From positions 2,341,001 through 2,405,000 of the forward strand of contig OZ014411.1 of the NCBI GenBank assembly GCA_963965975.1: a stretch of 64,000 bases of DNA, read 5' to 3'. The DNA is from Xestospongia bergquistia (Eukaryota > Porifera > Demospongiae > Haplosclerida > Petrosiidae). The translations under genes and the position numbers were made by a program. The stretch's first letter is position 1. Each line of letters opens with the position of its first letter. The notes below the pieces were generated by a model. It was not told the origin of the DNA, did not search any database, and saw only the letters and a program-made list of their open reading frames with translations. Below are positions 11,115 through 22,537 of this stretch, piece by piece.

Positions 11115-11285
11115 CAGAAAAGTTCAAAAATTGTCAAAAATATATACATTAATAGTAAAATTAGGTTAAAGTGAGAAGAAAAGTGACAAAGAACCACGAA
11201 AAGCTTCAATAGGACTTGTCAAAAATGTTTCAACTATAATGACGTTGGTTATTATTAAATTCCATTAAACTACAGTAATTCTTAA
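11115..11285. repeat. Dispersed ~170-bp repeat (copies also at 21987-22150 and 32915-33085)
   Basis: Ordered matches at all three sites: AAAAGTTCA.AAA.TG.CAAA, TTA.TAGTAAAA.TAG, GA.AAGCTTCA and GACGTT..T. The first two copies are part of the segmental duplication. The copy at 32915 is independent and preceded by a GC-rich palindrome (GAACGCTAGCGCAAGCGTTC, 32880-32899). Probably an old MITE-like family. Confidence 0.6.
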
Positions 11286-11357
11286 TGTGAACAGATAGCT
11301 GGTTGTTGTAGCAACAATGTTTCTCTAACCTTGATTTTGTAGTATAGTTAATGAATG

Positions 11358-11371
11358 GTTGCCATAGAAAC
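11358..11371 (+). promoter_or_regulatory. RFX X-box-like site
   Basis: GTTGCCATAGAAAC, one base from the classic X-box GTTGCCATGGAAAC. It is kept unchanged in the duplicate at 22230-22243. It may be chance; no adjacent start site was identified. Confidence 0.3.
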
Positions 11372-11691
11372 TAGAGGCATCATAAAAATAAAAACATGTT
11401 TTCTGTAGAGCCTTTCATTATAATTGAAACAATTCCAAATCATTTTGACTACATGTTTTTACTGACTTACATGCTTTAGAGAATTATATTGAAATCCTTT
11501 CTGAAAATTTTGATGAAAAACTTAGATTAACCTAAAAGGACATGACTTTTTCAACAGAAGTTAATTTCTCTGTTTCAAGGATTTATGAAATCTTTTGTTC
11601 AAATACAATTTGAACTTGATGTAGTCATGTCTCTACTACCTGACTTTATTGAAAAAATATGATGAGATGTGTATTTCTTCTTTTCCTCCAG

Positions 11692-11751
11692 CATTTAATT
11701 CCTCAACTAATCTATATATTTGAATAGATCAGTTGAGGAATTAAGTGCATC
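11692..11751. repeat. Short fold-back hairpin
   Basis: Arms ATTTAATTCCTCAACT and AGTTGAGGAATTAA.T flank a ~20-bp loop. The same hairpin is present in the duplicate at about 22538-22596, with a shorter loop, so it predates the duplication. Confidence 0.75.
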
Positions 11752-12789
11752 GTTCATCTGATCTGTTAATAATCTATCTATCTGTTGTTCACCCATTTAC
11801 ATTAGTATTTCTCTGACAATCTATTTATTTATTCATTCAGATACATGTACATCACCTTTTCTTCCTTTATATATAGTCTTCCTTGTTCAACTGAGATCTT
11901 ATTTGAGAACATGCTTGATAACATTCTGACAAGTATCTTTAACATTCTAACATTACAAATGACAATTTGAAACTACCCTCTTCTGTAAGTTGGTTGATCA
12001 CATGACAATCATATGAGTGATTATTATTTACAGGTTGATAAATGCAAGTCCTTGTATATTTCATCAATTTACCAATTGAACTGGTTACATTACTGAAGGA
12101 AAAAGGATGGCTAGAGTCATTGAAGGTATTGGATTTGTATCCTGAAATAGACTGACACTCCTACCTGTATCCGTCAGCAACCTGTAGCTGGATACTTTCA
12201 GGATTGCCAGAACTTGAGTTCAATGCATAACACATAATCATATCTGTACATATACTTGTACTTGTATTGACATAATGAAAGTGGCTCTTATTAAGTGTTT
12301 CTTAGCCATAACCCCATTAATATTGATTGTTGTGCTAGTAGTATAGAAAAAGGTCATTGTTATATTTTTAACAAAAAATGCAACATCTAAGAGCAGTCAT
12401 ATTAATGTCACTAACAAGGGTCTATAGTTCTAACAGCATAAAAACATTTGACAAGTGATTTAGGTACACATAACTATTGTCAATTTTCTCTGGCACACTG
12501 CCAAAGCATACCAGGTGGTCCTAAGATTGTTTGGGACCATAATGTACACATATGTATATACTTATGTGTCCGCTTCCATTGTTTTTTAATGTTGTTGTAT
12601 GTGACTTTTGCAGCTGCTGAATTGCATAAAGTAACTACAGAAACACAGCACAATTATTAGGGCACGACTGATTGACTCACAACAATAATATAAATATTTA
12701 CAATTAAAATTGTTTTATAACCAAAATGTTATAACTAAACCTGAACTAAACATTATAAGAAACAAATCAAAATATTTACATTTTGCTCA

Positions 12790-13630
12790 TTAACGAACAT
12801 ACAGTTCAATGATATCTAAAGGTGTGTCTTCATTTGAAGGAGTTTCTTCACTACACACCCTCAGTTCAATATCATCTTGAGTCATATCATCAAGTAGTCG
12901 ATAGAACCAAGGTATCTTAGAGTTGGTACAACAAGTAGTTTCTTTGCTATCACAGTTCTCACCATCCCACAGAGGATCATTAGAATATAGAACATATTTC
13001 CACACCTTACCAGGATCATTACCAGATTCACAGTAGTAATAATTACCAATAAAAGATGTAGCTACATTGCGACCACCAGAGTAAACTGTATTACATGGAC
13101 AAGCAAATGAACCAACTCCATCTGCTTTCCATCCACTGGCATATGTCCAGATATGTTTACAAGGGCTTTGTCCATGTGTAATAGAAACACCATCAACATA
13201 ATAACTGTCTATACCTGCACTAAGAGAGTAGAATGCATCAACACTGCCATATTAATATCCTTGAAGTCGTCCACACACTTTGTAGTATTTGAGACCAAGA
13301 GTGGAAAATGTAGTTGAACTACAACCAGCTGATGATGAAGAATTATGTTGACCACACAGTCCATGATCAATGTTGTGATGTTGTAGGTTGAGTCCAGAAG
13401 GACAACAGGCACCAGACTCAGTCATATTAAGATAAGCCACTCTAGTCCAACCACCTTTACCATCACAGTGTGTACCTTTCATGTCACAATAAACCTAAAT
13501 GTGTGATATGTAGACAAAAATAATTATAAATTTATTAGTAGAGTTGTATACAGCAATTTTTTAGTCTTTCCATCAGGATATATTGGATAATAGCAGCTCT
13601 TATTTATACCCAAATCATACCAATCCTTAC
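12790..13630 (-). pseudogene. Fibrinogen-like secreted protein, copy 1 (pseudogene)
   Basis: The large 3' exon (12790-13494) aligns codon by codon with the intact gene at 23774-24478, from YCDMKGTHCDGKGGWTRVA to the C-terminal DIIELYVR. It carries one in-frame stop (GGATATTAATATGGC, at about 13252) where the intact copy reads GGATATCAATATGCC. The preceding exon lacks its splice donor (AAATTGCTG in place of AAATTGGTAAGT). All sequence 5' of about 13633, including the signal-peptide region, is missing because the segmental duplication ends there. Otherwise the frame is open, so the loss looks recent. It is unlikely to give a secreted product. Confidence 0.88.
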
Positions 13631-13679
13631 GGTTTATATTCTTCAATGCCAATTGGACAAAGAAGTGTAATCTGCTCAG

Positions 13680-13923
13680 CTCTATGGGGTGCTGTTTGTA
13701 TCAAAATTGAATGAATTCAATGGTACAGTTAACAAGCTTTGTTTGACTTTTAAATGCTCATTATTTGTTATATTAATTTACGGTTTATAAAATAACTTGT
13801 GATTTACTAAATAATGGATGATTATCAAATAAATAAAAAGTAAATTAAGAATTATTCAATAAATAACTTATATATTATATCATGATAATTTTCATAATTT
13901 GATACAAACGGTGCCCTATAAGA
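13680..13923. mobile_element. MITE-like element with ~28-bp terminal inverted repeats
   Basis: The left end CTCTATGGGGTGCTGTTTGT and the right end (reverse complement CTCTTATAGGGCACCGTTTG) form imperfect inverted repeats continuing into ATCAAA. The ~245-bp interior is AT-rich with no ORF, as expected for a non-autonomous DNA transposon. No clear target-site duplication was found. It lies 45 bp beyond the right edge of the segmental duplication, close enough to have been involved in that breakpoint. Confidence 0.65.
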
Positions 13924-14312
13924 GTGTGGATTAATTTTAAGTGTAGCATATGACTTCTCTGATGACTTTTCACTGATTATGTTATATTATTGTCTTTCCG
14001 GATGCATGAAAATTTTAAGTATCATCTTTTCGTTAAACTTCTATATTTCATCTACTTTGTGCTAACAAATACAGCAACTAACAAAAACTGCCTGACCATT
14101 TGTTAAGTTACCTACACTAAAAGAGAGCATTAATTTTCATACAGAAATAATGTCACTTCACAAATTCAATTTGCTAAGTTAACTCAATTAATAAAACAGT
14201 TATTATGATAACCAGACACAGAATAATGTGTTAAATACTATATAATTTGAAGTAAATGTTATTACAGCATTTGCTTGTGGACCATGTCAAGATATAGTTT
14301 ATAGCAAAATTA

Positions 14313-14543
14313 TTAGCAGCTTAACAGCAAGACCATAGTAATTACAACAAACGACACATCATTGACATCATCAGTCAATGTGCTCCTTTTTCTTTCATAC
14401 TCAAGAAAGCCAACTAAAATATCCATTTCCTCTCCACATCTTGTAGTTCCTAGAAGAAAGGTTGTCTTCGATTCAGTCACAAAGCCAACATATAAATGAG
14501 CAAAAGTGAAATTGCTTCCAGGTGGGACGTTACAAAAATGAAT
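14313..14543 (-). CDS. Possible terminal exon, unidentified secreted/anchored protein
   Basis: After a plausible acceptor (TTTTGTTCAG) a 76-codon frame reads IHFCNVPPGSNFTFAHLYVGF and ends in a hydrophobic stretch (VVITMVLLLSC) before TAA. One N-glycosylation site (NFT) is visible. PPGSNFTF resembles HPGSNISI in the membrane protein just upstream (14763-15729), so it may be a broken sister or an alternative 3' exon of that gene. No family is recognised and no 5' exon was assigned. Confidence 0.25.
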   Translation of the reverse strand: MHFCNVPPGSNFTFAHLYVGFVTESKTTFLLGTTRCGEEMDILVGFLEYERKRSTLTDDVNDVSFVVITMVLLLSC

Positions 14544-14762
14544 CTGAACAAAATTTTTAAACAAGATATTCATGGTGGATATTTCTAGTAATTACTGACA
14601 TTTAATTATACAATCAATTTACATAATATAGCACACATAGCTTAGTGGAGGACATATCCACACAGAACACTATTGACAACACAAAATGCAATCACAAAAC
14701 TCACGATACATTTTCACATTGAATTTTTTAAAACATATTGTTCTACAATACAACAACCAATA

Positions 14763-15729
14763 TCAATTTACAACAGCACCATAATTTAACTGTACACCTG
14801 CTTCTGTGAAAGAATTGAATCTATGGTGTTTATTATTACACAAGAAACAGCATCCAAGTGTAACAATGGTTGATACACACAAAACAAAAACAGCTAAGGC
14901 GAGAGCTATTCCAATGTAGAGTGCATATCGATCAGTACAGTCAGGGTTTATCGACAAGGTAGATAGCCAAGCTGTGTCGTCACTTTGACTAGTGGGTGGA
15001 TCAAGAGCAACCAATGTCACATGATCTTCATTGTAAGGGATGTCTAGGTAACAAACAGGTTGATCAGCTCGAGTTAAGCAATAGTCAATGATATTATTTT
15101 CAATAATGCCATACTTAGTTCGGTACAATTGAAGAGATATTTCTATTACAGTCTTATGATTAACAAAAACAAACACAAGATAATACTCATTCATCTGGTC
15201 AATGTTAAAGATAAACCTTGGATGAGGTCTTGAACAATTTGTGGTAATGTCAAATGAAAAACTTGCATAGGGAGATGATTGTGAAAAAATATCATCCTGC
15301 CATTTTGTGAAATTGTCATTGCCAATTATGAACTTAAATATACCACCTAGTGGAAGATCAGTACTTGAACAAACAGTTATAGAAATGTTTGAACCTGGAT
15401 GTAGATAAAACTTGTAGTATTCAAAGTTGCCATTGACTAAAAACACATATTTCTTCCAAACACTGAAAGTATCGTGATCTGTTAGCTTAGGCTTACTGTC
15501 TAAGAGATAAAATTTAGTAGCGACAAAAGGTACCACTTGAAATGACATGCTTTGACACCACACACTTGAGTAACGTATTATAACAGTTTCATTATAAGAA
15601 GCTGAATGAGAAGTTTTAACATGGCTTCTTGGTCCATAATATTGAATTGACAATATAACACCCACTATGATGATTATACCAATAATTAGCAAAGATGAGA
15701 ATAATATATAGCATTGACAATTACAGTAC
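14763..15729 (-). CDS. Two-pass membrane protein, large 3' exon (5' exon not found)
   Basis: The exon opens after TGTTATTCAG (acceptor at 15730-15731) and stays open for about 320 codons to TGA at 14763. There is no ATG in frame near the start, so a 5' exon must exist upstream and was not located. It encodes a short N-terminal part, a hydrophobic segment (LLIIGIIIIVGVIL), an ectodomain of about 210 residues with N-glycosylation sites (NIS, NFT, NCS) and few cysteines, a second hydrophobic segment (ALYIGIALALAVFVLCVSTI) and a ~40-residue tail (CCFLCNNKHHRF...). The TM-ectodomain-TM layout is like the APD-type (DUF4792/DUF4793) membrane proteins, but no RING follows and the resemblance is only architectural. 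A surface receptor or scaffold is possible. Function unknown. Confidence 0.55.
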
Positions 15730-16237
15730 CTGAATAACAGATATAATAAGAGACATGTGAAAGAAAATCATTGCAAATACACTTATAGGTATAGCTATAT
15801 CACATATAGGCATAGAGTTTATTATATAAACTTTGGGAATGAACTGACTCTATCTAGTTGTTGCTAGTGTATATATCCTTGTTACTTTATTTCATTTGAG
15901 CATGGTGTCTATAAGAGTGTAAACCATTTCCTGATGAATTGACTTTACTAACCCACATTAACTTAATAATGTACGGACAATCATCCAAAAGTAAGAAGGA
16001 AGCTCAAATCACACACAATGACTGAGTGAATGAACTTTCATAATTGTTGTGGTATCTTCATTATTCTCACATAGAATACTGGGCTTACTGTGTGGTCTAG
16101 TTATGAAGCTACTTTATTGCAAATATAAATAAATATTTATGAAAATTATAGTCTATACAAGAATCCAGATTGGCCACTCCTCCCTGTACTGTAGGGGGTT
16201 GGCTTGTGAGACTTATAATTGGAATCAAAATGGAGAC

Positions 16238-16320
16238 TAGTCTGGCGAGACCAGCCCCTTTGCTTAAATATTTAGGGTCTGGTAGCATATGCATATTACA
16301 TTTGTCAAAAAAGAATTTAA
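16238..16320 (+). repeat. Mini-hairpin repeat, copy 1
   Basis: Core GCGAGACCAG.CCCTTTGCTT then AGGGTCTGG, followed by TTGTCAAAAA. CCAGACCCTT and AAGGGTCTGG are self-complementary, giving a 10-bp stem. Other copies are at 16698-16760 (minus) and 19040-19110 (plus). Confidence 0.65.
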
Positions 16321-16697
16321 ACTTGTGGATAATTTTATCATCACCATCATTCAAGCTAGCCCAGACCCTTCCTTTCCATGTGACTACGATGTAAGTGAGC
16401 AGGAATAAATTGCAAACCAAACCCAAATGCAACGAGAAAGGATGAACAAGCCATATTCCAACAGGAAACATGTAAAGAATAATTCGTTTGCAGATATTGT
16501 ATTAGATTAAAGCAGTTTCCAGTCACACATAAAAAAGGTTCAATAGGCAGTTGTTTCCCCAGGAATGTTGGGGAAGGAGACGATTGTACTATCCATCAGA
16601 AAAGGTGGAAACAGTGGAAATGACAGACGTTTTGGATTTAGGGTTTAGCCTTCTTGAGTACATAAAAGATTGTCTTCAGAGTGTGACTTTCTGTCAT

Positions 16698-16760
16698 CAT
16701 CTTCTCGTCTACCAGACCTTTCCTCTCTAAGCAAAGGGACTGATCTCGCTAGATTAAACG
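16698..16760 (-). repeat. Mini-hairpin repeat, copy 2 (inverted)
   Basis: CCAGACCTTTCCTCTCTAAG followed by CAAAGGGACTGATCTCGC is the reverse complement of the consensus seen at 16238 and 19040. Confidence 0.65.
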
Positions 16761-17069
16761 GGGACATCTATAATTTACTAGTTAAAGTACTCACCAATCA
16801 GAACGAAGAAAGTCTTTCTTTCGACTTCTGTTAAGCATCCTCTAGTAAAAGATTACCAAGCAACGGAAAGACATATTAAACTGTATAAGCGCCACATGCA
16901 TCACGCGTCATCATAGTAAACACTTCCGCTTGGCTATTTATTTAAGGGGTGTGCCCTGGCCAGGTATATTTAAAAATTATATAAAAACTCTAAAAAATCC
17001 ATAGAGCATCAAGAGAACCCTCCATCAGCATTTTTTTAGGATCTTGTGGATAAATATCCTGGCATAACA

Positions 17070-17541
17070 TAGGGGTAGGAAAGGGGGGGGGGGCAGGAAG
17101 GGCTGAAGCCCCCCCCCCCCAACTTCAAATCAGGGGGCTAAGCCCCCCCCCTGATTTGCACTCAAGACTATGTACATAATAACCTCTTGACTGAAGTGGT
17201 TATTGTGTTAATTTGTGTACATTAATAATCAATCACCACATTATTATGTGGTCATGTTACCTTCTGTAAAATTAATTGCTATAACAAAAGAACGGAATGC
17301 ACTTTTTCAATCTTACTCTGACTATAAAATTACCTATAAAGTACTATGACCCAAGAACAACTAAACCATGTCATGTTGTTACATATACATAAGGACCTTA
17401 TTGATAACATTAACTTATTACAAATCAGAGTTTAACAACAGACGAATTAATTTGTTTGGTCATTTTTGATGTTTAATAAAAATAATGCAACTAAATATAA
17501 GGTCAGCCCCCCCAACTTAAACTTCATTCCTACCCCCCTGC
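17070..17541. mobile_element. Candidate MITE bounded by GGGGTAGGAA inverted ends with C/G homopolymers
   Basis: The left end is AGGGGTAGGAAAG, followed by an 11-base G run and a 12-base C run (17078-17120). A second C run lies within GGGGGCTAAGCCCCCC (17133-17151). The right end, read as reverse complement, is GGGGGGTAGGAATG, preceded by GCCCCCCCAACTT (about 17505-17541), which echoes CCCCCCCAACTTCAAA near the left end. Interior ~470 bp without an ORF. The homopolymers stand out strongly against the AT-rich surroundings. Confidence 0.4.
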
Positions 17542-18118
17542 ATAAAACTTGAACTTGTAAGTTCAAACGTAAAACAATGTGGAAAACCTGCCTAAAAGAA
17601 AGAATAAGGAAAGATAACCAAACAATACAAGGTATGAAATAGTTGATATCTAGGTATTGGTTAGTGGATGGATATAAAGATATTGATCCTCCTTGACTTG
17701 ATGAGCATGATGTGTATCCATACTGCTTTCTTTGTCCATGTGTCATTTTATACCCTCCTAGCTACCTAAGAGGGCTGGGTCAGGTGAAGCAAGTTTGGAA
17801 AAAATAAGAGTAAACACTTCAAATTATATAAGAAGTTTTGGATTTTACTTGGCCAGCTGGGAGTCTGGAAGGACTCCAGGTACTTGTAGTAAAAAAAGTT
17901 AAAATATCATTGATGGACCCTCAAAATGTTATGCCAGATTATATTCTCTTGTATGTGCTACAGCATGGTTCATCCTAGACAGAATTACACAGACTATGAT
18001 TCTATGATTGCTATACCAATATGTTATAAAGACTATTGCAATGTTTTTTATTGCCCTCCTGAATAACAAGGAACATGCAGTTGTATAAAAAAAGACCTGG
18101 ATGTTTGGGTAAGTTTAT

Positions 18119-18196
18119 AGTAGTAGGACTCATGTTTTATTATTCACCAAACAAAAATTTTTAGTTGGTAAATAATAAAAACATGAATCCTACTAC
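18119..18196. repeat. Fold-back element (32-bp arms)
   Basis: Arms AGTAGTAGGACTCATGTTTT...CACCAA (18119-18150) and TTGGTA...AAAACATGAATCCTACTAC (18165-18196) are near-perfect inverted repeats around a 14-bp AT loop. No ORF. A hairpin-type MITE or local inverted duplication. Confidence 0.8.
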
Positions 18197-19039
18197 AAGG
18201 AACAGTTGTGTGGTAGGCATTGGCAATCGAGTTGTGTCGTGCATCAGTTATGACCACTGTAAGCTAACTAGTGAGAATTGTCAAACAGTACATCATTATT
18301 ACCTCTCTATTTGCTGAGTACTCAGGTAGAACCTAGATTTCATCAATCACTTTCATCATAAAATGCTCTGCACAGCATCTAACAATCTAAACATATTTTT
18401 AAACTACAGTTAAAATACACAACGTTTTGTGACTTGTTACATAATTAAAATATCTGATCTGATGTATCATTCGCCAACGGTTCCAATGACAGAAAAGAGG
18501 TTAAACGATTGTACTGGCTAGGTAGAATTCCAACACACGTAAAAGCATGAATGCATCTACAAAACAAAATATTGACAACTGTTACATTTTTAATAGGTGC
18601 TGACTTTTGGTTGACCAAGTAATCTCCTCCAAACACTCTTGAATTAGCTGACCATTGTTTGGCTTTACAGGTCTGACACTGAAACTATACTCACAGTACA
18701 TGTCCAATCTACACAAAAGATAAATGACCCAAAATTGTAACAGTGTATGAAATTGTTGTACTTGAATTACAGATTATGTTGCCCAACTTATAGTATGACA
18801 GTTACATGGTTGAGTCACTCCTACTGTCAATTTATGAAAGGTCTTTTGATCATAAACAGAGACTGATTATCCTCATCACCACTAGTAAAAATGATGTCAT
18901 TGATTATCGGTGTTCATTTTGTGTTATTGCAGTTACCTGAATCATCCAACATAGGTTTACAAAACCTTTCTAAGATATACCACTACTATCATTCATTGCC
19001 ACCATCATCACCTTCATCTACAATACCCAATAATAGTCT

Positions 19040-19110
19040 TGTGAGGCCAGACCTTTTGCTTAGAGAGGAAGGGTCTGGTCTACCATGCATAGCACAGTTG
19101 TCAAAAAGCA
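19040..19110 (+). repeat. Mini-hairpin repeat, copy 3
   Basis: Contains CCAGACCTTTTGCTTAGAGA then GGAAGGGTCTGG, followed by CAGTTGTCAAAAA. Same family as at 16238 and 16698. Confidence 0.65.
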
Positions 19111-20592
19111 AGAACCTTTTTATACCCAACCTCCTCATTTAATAACCATTCAACGTGTACAGGAATACTGTACATGTGATAAATTAAAAGTTGTTACACA
19201 TTTCTGATCATCTTAACGGACCAGTTGTCGATAAATTCTCTTGTACACTCGGTGAGAAGAAATTTAAGTGGAAACTACATTTAATGAAATATAATCATTA
19301 TGTTCACTTATATACAAGAGATGGAACATCTCAGAGAATGACAAAAGTTGCAGAAAATTAGATAGTTATTGCATATATCACAGCTGCATGTAGTAGTTTC
19401 TACTGGTGAAGTAGAGGTTGACTACCTTCCAGTGCAAACCTCAAATTAAAGAGGAAGCTAAACATCCACCTCTAGTCATCTATCATTGTATGTTAAGGAG
19501 TCTGTGGCCATAAAGCCTGTTATGGATGTGCCTGTAGCACATGTATTATGAGGTGAAATTAGAGAGTACATGTATTAATTGTCTGTAATATTACTGTTTT
19601 CATTATTTTTAGAAACATGAGAAAATAGAGGGGAAGAGGAAAGATCAACTTTATTTTTCAAGAAAATGTAAAATATTAATCGCCATCTAATTACAAAGCA
19701 TGCTTGTTTTAATCTGAAACAAGAAGTTCAAGAGTGAGCAGATCAAAGGCACTGTGATGCTACAACATATGTTGATACAATGGTACAAATGATTTTCACA
19801 AATGTTTTAGTCCTAATATGCAGTATTCTTCAATCATCCTCACTACCTCTGATTCTTTCATCCTCTTAAAATAATTAAAGTCCCCAATACTAATATGCAA
19901 CATAAGTGCATACTATAGCTTCTTTCCTAGTTCAATTAAGTTATGGAACTCACTTCCATCTTATATTTAATTAAATCAACTAAAAAATCAGCTAGCTACA
20001 CATGTATCAATCTACTATAGACTAATATTCTTAAAGTTTCTATTATTATATCTATGTTTGCTTGCCCTTAATACTAGCCTCATTATTTGAGCATTATATC
20101 ATTGTTTAAACAAAGAAAGTACTGTGACAATTACACTAAAGTATACAATATAACCTTATTTTGGAAAGCTCAAGAAAGAAATAATGATGAACACCCAGAC
20201 TTAATTGCCCGAGTCTTCATTTGTTCTTTGATATCAAGCACAATTTCAGAGAGATCTTTGTCAAGAATACGCCTGTTAACTTTTGTCTGCATTGATTTTA
20301 CTCACTCTATAAATGCTTATGACTTTAAATCAATTATAGTCCTCTTGTTGAAGATAATTTTGGTTAAGGTAATTTTCTGCATGTGTAGACTATAAATTTT
20401 AACCATTACCTCTAGGTAAAGGCCAACTTGTTGCATGGCTGACCTCAGATGGAGAGAATCATATACATCATTAAGAAATTTCTTTGCCAAGTCAAAGAGC
20501 TCTAGTATGACGACATGTGCAGATAATGGTAAGTTTGTATATAAGTTATGTTCATGTCTTAATAACTATAACTATTATAATTTACAATACAG

Positions 20593-20826
20593 GTTGACCT
20601 TCAGAAATTCTATAACTCTGAAGATGCCTTTGAGAAGAAATGGCTGTCCAGATATCCTGACTTCAAATTCGTGAACTACTGGACAGGTAAACAAACTGTA
20701 GTAAAGAGCATGCAAGTAAGATATTGACCATAATTATTACTAGAATACCACATTCCAGGCTATAGGTGAAATGTTTCAGAGATTCTATAACATTGGAGAT
20801 ACTGACATAAATATGCCCCTTGAAAG
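20593..20826 (+). CDS. Possible two-exon coding fragment, unidentified
   Basis: Exon 20593-20686 follows TTTACAATACAG and reads VDLQKFYNSEDAFEKKWLSR then YPDFKFVNYWTG, ending at a GTAAAC donor. The next exon, 20766-20826 (after CCAGGCTATAG), keeps phase and reads GEMFQRFYNIGDTDINMPLE, ending at GTGAGT. Amino-acid composition and phase agreement look coding. A preceding exon near 20435-20535 could not be joined in frame, and no 3' end was found. No family recognised; it may be a decayed gene. Confidence 0.35.
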
Positions 20827-21357
20827 GTGAGTGTTTCACTATTTTGTGCCAATCAAAACTAATGTTTATAATTATTTAAGTGGATAAATATGAAAATAAT
20901 ATATTTCTTTAAGGTAGCAAAAGGAGTTAATGTCACTGTAAAAATTGATTGGTTGATGTAACGATTATATATGTGGTGGTTATACAGGTTGCAATTGCAA
21001 ACTTATTTTTGTTGAAAAAGTAAGTATAATTAATACTGTTTTTACTACTTATGTACTACTGATTATGTAGCTATATAACTATCAATATCATAATACATTA
21101 GTAATCAAAATGATATTATGTTTATATTTTGTACATGCAACCTTTATAAAAAGCATTAATTAAATCAACCAATCAATTTCTACAATTGGAAGCCAACTTT
21201 AATAATGGTTAATAAATATCATTGTGTGATCTAAATGTGAATAGTAAGTATGTTCCTCTTCAAACTGAAATAGACCTAGAGGATCCAGAAATGACTTTTG
21301 TAATCTTAGGAAAAGTTTTAGAATTTTATCCAGATTGGTGTGATGCCATAAGGATAT
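20827..21357. other. No gene seen
   Basis: AT-rich spacer up to the left edge of segmental duplication copy 2. Confidence 0.55.
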
Positions 21358-22229
21358 TGAAATAAACAAAACATTTTCTATTATCAAGACTCATGACTGT
21401 ATTATTGGTCTCAGTAACAGCATCCTGACTGTCAGCCATATGTCGAATGTTGTTGTTCTTTTGGACTGCGCGACTGAATAGATTTATATTTCTCTTAGAG
21501 TTCAGTTACCAAGGCTCAAAAACTGTTTCTTCCGAATGAATGAAATTATGAGATTTTCTCTGATTATTGATGAAGTTAGACTTAAATGAAACATCCAAAT
21601 ACAATATCTTTTGAGTATTATTAATTCATTTAACTAATTAATTCATCCATTGACCCGAGTCATTATTAAACAATCATGTCAGTTTAGTTTTATACTTTTA
21701 TATCTGTCCATTTTTGTTACTATACATCCATTTTCTTCAAGTTTAATACAAATGGTGTTCAATTTTGTTGAGCATTGAGAACTTCAAGTTAAGTACTAAA
21801 TTTTCTGATCGTGAGGTACAATGTATAATAATATACTCTATTCACATTAAGAATATTCTAAAGGTCTTGTAACTCCTCAGATTTTATTAAAAATATTTCA
21901 CTTTGATATGTCATATAAAGTGAATGGCATTGTTCACATTCCACTGTTGCCTGATATCACATGTATTTGTATATTATTCCAATTTCACCAGAAAAGTTCA
22001 AAAATTGTCAAAGATATATACATTAATAGTAAAATTAAGTTAAAGTGAGAAGAAAAGTGACAAAGAACCATGAAAAGCTTCAATAGGACTTCAAAAATGT
22101 TTCAAATATAATGACGTTGGTTATTATTAAATTCCATTAAACTACAGTCATTCTTAATGTGAACAGATAGCTGGCTGTTGTAGCAACAATGTTTCTCTAA
22201 CCTTGATTTTGTAGTATAGTTAATGAATG

Positions 22230-22243
22230 GTTGCCATAGAAAC
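22230..22243 (+). promoter_or_regulatory. RFX X-box-like site (duplicate)
   Basis: GTTGCCATAGAAAC, identical to 11358-11371. Confidence 0.3.
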
Positions 22244-22537
22244 TAGAGGCATCATAAAAAATAAAAACATGTTTTCTGTAGAGTCTTTCATTATAATTAA
22301 AACAATTCCAAATCATTTTGACTACACATTTTTACTGACTTATATGCTTTAGAGAATTATATTGAAGTCCTTCCTGAAAATTTTGATGAGAAACTTAGAT
22401 TAACATAAAAGGACATGACTTTTACAAAGAAATTAATTTCTCTGTTTCAAGGATTTATGAAATCTTTTGTTCCAAATACAATTTGAACTTGATGTAGTCA
22501 TGTCTCTACTACCAGACTTTATTGAAAAAATGTGATG

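Larger units (their letters stand above)
10490..13633. repeat. Segmental duplication copy 1 (~3.1 kb)
   Basis: Aligns nearly end to end with 21358-24618. The left edge is at GAAATAAACAAAACATT (10491 / 21359). The right edge falls in the fibrinogen-like gene, where copy 1 loses homology after CCAATCCTTACGG. The copies share a fold-back hairpin, an RFX-like site and the 3' part of a gene, and differ by small indels and one ~100-bp inversion. Confidence 0.9.
15735..20592. other. Repeat-rich interval without a supported gene
   Basis: This holds the hairpin repeat family (16238, 16698, 19040), the GC-tract element (17070-17541) and a fold-back at 18119-18196. Open frames at 16109-16471, 17447-17746 and 18891-19142 lie in or across these repeats and show no domain. 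Confidence 0.55.

Noticed and set aside
16109-16471. 120-codon minus-strand ORF as upstream exon of the membrane protein
   Set aside because: It overlaps the mini-hairpin repeat and has no domain or convincing splice donor.
20435-20535. First exon MADLRWRESYTSLRNFFAKS for the 20.6-kb candidate
   Set aside because: Joining it to the exon at 20593 breaks the frame whichever donor is used.
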